Source: Ideonella sp. (GTDB taxonomy: Bacteria; Pseudomonadota; Gammaproteobacteria; Burkholderiales; Burkholderiaceae_C). Taken from it: a stretch of 64,000 nt of DNA. Numbering within the stretch: position 1 is the first letter of the stretch; each line of letters starts with the position of its first letter. The stretch is from NCBI RefSeq assembly GCF_016702655.1, contig NZ_JADJDO010000028.1, positions 1-64,000 of the forward strand, given 5' to 3'. Both the position numbers and the translations under genes were made by a program. The notes under the pieces were generated by a model. It worked only from the letters and a program-made list of their open reading frames with translations, was not told where the DNA came from and did not search any database. Positions 61,230 through 64,000 of the stretch are shown here, one piece after another.

Positions 61230-62831
61230 ATGCAGGCCGTCAACCGCCCCCTCTCGAATCTCGCGCTGCATGGCGTCGAGGCGAGCCGCCGCATCGAGCA
61301 GCAGGCGCAGGCCGGCCTGGCGCCGCACACGCTGATGCGCCGCGCGGGGTTGGCCGTCGCGCGCCTCGCGCTCGCCGTCGCGCCCCATGCGCGCCGGGTG
61401 TGGATCGCCGCCGGGCCGGGCAACAACGGTGGCGACGGCCTCGAGGCCGCGATCCACCTGCTGCGCGCGGGCAAGCAGGTTGTCGTCAGCGCGGCCGCCG
61501 ACGCGGCGCGACTGCCTGCGGACGCTGCCGACGCACTGGCACGCGCGCAGGCAGCGGGCGTGAGCATCGGTCAGGACGGTGCCCCCGAACTCGGCGGCCA
61601 GGACCTCGCCATCGACGCGCTGCTCGGGCTGGGCGCGAGCCGCGCGCCGCAGGGCCGCATCGCCGAACTCGTGGCCCGGCTCAATGCGCTCGCCTGCCCG
61701 GTGCTGGCGGTCGATCTGCCGACCGGTCTCGATGCGATGACGGGCCAGCCGCCAGGCGACGCCTGCGTGCGCGCTGCGACCACACTCGCGCTCCTGACCG
61801 CCAAGCCCGGCCTCTTCACCGGCCAGGGGCGCGACTTCGCGGGCGAGGTCTGGTTCGACGACCTCGCTGTAGATGCCTCCGCCATGCCGCCCGACGCCTG
61901 GCTCACCGGCGACGCCGAAGCCGCGGCCGCGCGCACGCCGCGCCGCCATGCACTGCACAAGGGCAGCTATGGCGACGTTGCAATCGTCGGCGGCGCGCCC
62001 GGCATGACCGGCGCCGCGCTGCTCGCAGCGCGCGCCGCGCACGCGGCCGGTGCCGGGCGCGTGTTCGTCAGCCTGCTCGAGCCCGACCACCCCGGCCAGG
62101 ACATGGCGCTCGACCCGGCGCGGCCGGAGCTGATGTTTCGCCGCGCCTGGTGGCAGGCCGCGCCGGAGACGATCGCCAACGCCACCGTGGTCGCCGGCTG
62201 CGGCGGCGGCGACGCGGTGCGCAGCGTGCTGCCGCGCCTGCTCAGCCTCGCGCCGCGGCTCGTGCTCGACGCCGACGCGCTCAACGCCATCGCCGCCGAC
62301 ACCGGGCTGCAGACGCAACTCACGGCACGCGCGGCGCGCGGCCATGCAACGCTGCTGACACCGCATCCACTCGAAGCGGCGCGCCTGCTCGGCAGCGACG
62401 CCGCGGCGGTTCAGCGCGACCGGCTGCGCAGCGCGCAATCGCTTGCCGATCGCTGGCGTTGTGTCGCACTGCTCAAGGGCTCGGGAACCGTGATTGCCGC
62501 GCCGGGGCGCGCGCCGCACGTCAATCCGACCGGCAACGCCGTGCTCGCGACCGCCGGCACCGGCGACGTACTTGCGGGCTGGATAGGCGGCCTGTGGGCG
62601 CAGGCAGGCGACGCGGCGGACCCGTTCGAGGCGGCGATCTCGGCCGCGCACACGCACGGCGCCGCCGCCGACGCGGCGCAAGTCGCGCCGCTGCGTGCGG
62701 CCGACCTCGTCGAGGCGATGCTCGCGGCAGCGCCGCGTGTTGCTCGGCATTCGGTGTCGGCTCCACCCACCGCGCCCGCTGCGCGAGGCGTGCAACGTAT
62801 GCCCGAACTCACTCTGTGGCTTCACGAATAG
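61230..62831 (+). CDS. nnr: Bifunctional NAD(P)H-hydrate epimerase/dehydratase
   Basis: A 533-residue metabolite-repair enzyme. The N-terminal epimerase domain (about 1-215) has IAAGPGNNGGDGLEAA and AVDLPTGLDAMTGQPPGDA. The C-terminal ADP-dependent dehydratase domain (about 230-525) has YGDVAIVGGAPGMTGAALLA, LVLDADALNAIA, TLLTPHPLEAARLLG and the GTGDVLAGWIGG loop. Together they restore hydrated NAD(P)H. Standalone position, preceded by repeats. Confidence 0.96.
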   Translation: MQAVNRPLSNLALHGVEASRRIEQQAQAGLAPHTLMRRAGLAVARLALAVAPHARRVWIAAGPGNNGGDGLEAAIHLLRAGKQVVVSAAADAARLPADAADALARAQAAGVSIGQDGAPELGGQDLAIDALLGLGASRAPQGRIAELVARLNALACPVLAVDLPTGLDAMTGQPPGDACVRAATTLALLTAKPGLFTGQGRDFAGEVWFDDLAVDASAMPPDAWLTGDAEAAAARTPRRHALHKGSYGDVAIVGGAPGMTGAALLAARAAHAAGAGRVFVSLLEPDHPGQDMALDPARPELMFRRAWWQAAPETIANATVVAGCGGGDAVRSVLPRLLSLAPRLVLDADALNAIAADTGLQTQLTARAARGHATLLTPHPLEAARLLGSDAAAVQRDRLRSAQSLADRWRCVALLKGSGTVIAAPGRAPHVNPTGNAVLATAGTGDVLAGWIGGLWAQAGDAADPFEAAISAAHTHGAAADAAQVAPLRAADLVEAMLAAAPRVARHSVSAPPTAPAARGVQRMPELTLWLHE

Positions 62832-62898
62832 CCGCGGGTGACGCTTTCATCGAGCGTGAGAAACTCAAGCTAGGCGCGAAGCTGAAGGGAGGCCGACG

Positions 62899-63147
62899 AT
62901 GACGACTATTCAGATCGAGTTGCCTGAGGCGACTGCCAAGGCCGCGCGCGATGCGGGGCTGCTGACGCCGCAGGCGTTGGAGCGGCTGCTCACCGATGCA
63001 TTGAAGCGCCAGCAGGCGGCCGACTCGCTGCTGGCGATCGCGGATCGCGTGGCCGCGGCAGGCATCGGGCCCATGTCGATGGAAGAGATCAACGCCGAGG
63101 TGAAAGCCGCGCGCGCAGAGCGCAGACATCGTGCGGGCGGTCATTGA
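62899..63147 (+). CDS. VapB-like antitoxin
   Basis: An 82-residue protein. The start (MTTIQIELPEATAKAARDAGLL) resembles the strand-helix part of RHH or AbrB-style antitoxins, and the acidic/basic tail (EEINAEVKAARAERRHR) could wrap the toxin. It overlaps the PIN gene by 17 nt. AGGGAGG precedes ATG 62899 as a strong ribosome-binding site. Confidence 0.75.
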   Translation: MTTIQIELPEATAKAARDAGLLTPQALERLLTDALKRQQAADSLLAIADRVAAAGIGPMSMEEINAEVKAARAERRHRAGGH

Positions 63148-63559
63148 CACGAATGTGCTGATCGCCGGCCTGCTGTGGCGCGGGCCACCGCATGCGCTGC
63201 TCGAGCAGGTGCGCGCCGGCACGGTGTCGCTGGTCAGTTCGCCGGCGCTTCTCGCCGAGCTGGCCGACGCGCTCGGACGGGTGAAGTTCGAAACGATTCT
63301 TGCGCGCACGAACACGTCGCGCGAGCGCTTGCTGGCCGAGGTGCGCCAGCTCGCCGAGGCGATCGAGCCGCCGCCCTTGCCGCAGCCGGTATGTCGCGAT
63401 CCCGATGACGATCAGGCGCTCGCGTTGGCACTTGCGGCCAAGATCGAGGTCATCGTGTCCGGCGATGACGATCTGCTCTCCCTCAAGAGCTTCGCAGGCA
63501 TGCCGATCGTCGCGCCAGCCGAGGCAGCGAGGATGATCGAAGCAGGGAGCAAGAACTGA
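63131..63559 (+). CDS. PIN-domain toxin
   Basis: A 142-residue PIN protein of the PRC-type toxin group. RAVIDTNVLIAGLLWRG gives the first Asp, ELADALGRVKFE the Glu, and CRDPDDDQALALA plus IVSGDDDLLSLKSF the C-terminal acidic set. The start is GTG 63131 inside the antitoxin gene. This is the third PIN toxin-antitoxin pair in the window. Confidence 0.88.
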   Translation: MRAVIDTNVLIAGLLWRGPPHALLEQVRAGTVSLVSSPALLAELADALGRVKFETILARTNTSRERLLAEVRQLAEAIEPPPLPQPVCRDPDDDQALALALAAKIEVIVSGDDDLLSLKSFAGMPIVAPAEAARMIEAGSKN

Positions 63560-63676
63560 CCATCGGCGAGAGAGCTCTACCGATCCAGCATTCCACCTTG
63601 GTTGGCGGGCGGCTGACACTGCCAAACAGGAGCGGGACGACAATCAAGTCATTGGGTGCACGCGTTTCGTCTGGGA

Positions 63677-64000
63677 TCAGTTGATCGCCGCCGACCCCGC
63701 CACCCGCGCGCCGTCGGGCACGAACATCGCGCCGACGTCGACCGCGTCGAAGTGGTACTTCAGGCCGCAGAACTCGCAACCGACCTCGACCCGGCCCTGT
63801 TCGGCGACGATGCCCTGCACCTCGCCGGCCCCGAGGCCCTGCAACATGCGCCCGACCCGCCCGCGCGAACAGTTGCATGCAAAGCGCGGTGCGGACTCGC
63901 CCTGCTGCGGCTCGAAGAGGCGCACGCGTTCTTCCCAGAACAGGCGCCGCAACACGGTCTCGGCGTCCAGCGTCAGCAGCTCATCCGCAGTCAGGGTCGC
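63677..64000 (-). CDS. hslO: Redox-regulated chaperone Hsp33, C-terminal part
   Basis: The frame enters from the right edge and ends at 63677, giving the last 107 residues. The redox zinc site is clear: C-x-C in RFACNCSRGRV and C-x2-C in VGCEFCGLKYHFDAVDV. The VLRRLFWEERVRLFEPQ linker segment is also typical. Oxidation releases zinc and activates the holdase. The N-terminal core domain is outside the window. Confidence 0.95.
   Translation of the reverse strand, partial: ATLTADELLTLDAETVLRRLFWEERVRLFEPQQGESAPRFACNCSRGRVGRMLQGLGAGEVQGIVAEQGRVEVGCEFCGLKYHFDAVDVGAMFVPDGARVAGSAAIN

Overview
The window is very GC-rich, densely coding DNA from a betaproteobacterium of the order Burkholderiales. The closest feel is the Comamonadaceae / Rubrivivax-Leptothrix group, judged by gene content and order only. 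The clues are the gene order rpsB-tsf-pyrH-frr-uppS-cdsA-dxr-rseP-bamA-skp-lpxD-fabZ-lpxA-lpxB-rnhB, the priB-containing rpsF operon, two Bug-type periplasmic binding proteins, divergent ppsA/ppsR, ompR/envZ, a monofunctional relA, and several GC-rich palindromic intergenic repeats.

Layout. 1-10.5 kb is accessory and transport-oriented. It holds a partial metallo-beta-lactamase-fold lipoprotein, a Bug binding protein, an unusual LysR regulator with two helix-turn-helix segments, a 0.6-kb G/C-only island (probably an assembly artefact inside a tandem repeat), a TRAP transporter operon divergent from a LysR regulator, a frameshifted Bug gene and a short MgtE-like Mg2+ channel. A 143-bp copy of the LysR 3' end lies just past the MgtE gene, so a 2.6-kb segment is bracketed by direct repeats. 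10.6-19.1 kb carries tRNA-Val(GAC), relA, an alpha/beta hydrolase, 3-hydroxybutyrate dehydrogenase, a SIMPL protein, ompR-envZ and ispD-ispF. 19.1-24.8 kb is mfd flanked on both sides by PIN-type toxin-antitoxin loci. The mfd frame is broken by an 80-nt G/C insert and also carries a translated palindromic repeat. 25-37.3 kb has a SulP permease, serB, a TonB-like protein, a PA0069-type radical SAM gene with a LexA-box-like site, a giant BTAD/AAA/TPR activator with a secreted neighbour, dnaB, and rpsF-priB-rpsR-rplI. 37.4-43 kb is a VC_2705-type sodium:solute symporter behind ppsA, with ppsR divergent. 43-58 kb is the long minus-strand envelope and translation cluster. 58-64 kb has an amidase, dadA, nnr, a third PIN toxin-antitoxin pair and the start-truncated hslO.

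How the parts work together. The long cluster couples translation factors (S2, EF-Ts, RRF, UMP kinase) to isoprenoid/undecaprenyl, phospholipid, lipid A and outer-membrane assembly; almost every junction overlaps or is a few bases. ppsA and its kinase/phosphorylase ppsR form a regulatory pair. The most informative new signal is regulatory. Two promoters 2 kb apart, those of the TRAP operon and of the frameshifted Bug gene, share a 17-bp T-N11-A dyad, a CATCTTCT block and a TAGACT -10 element at nearly identical spacing. This suggests one LysR regulon in which a TRAP and a Bug solute receptor answer to the same effector.

Limits: all calls rest on reading the sequence and family knowledge. No database search or structure prediction was run, and substrates of transporters are not assigned.
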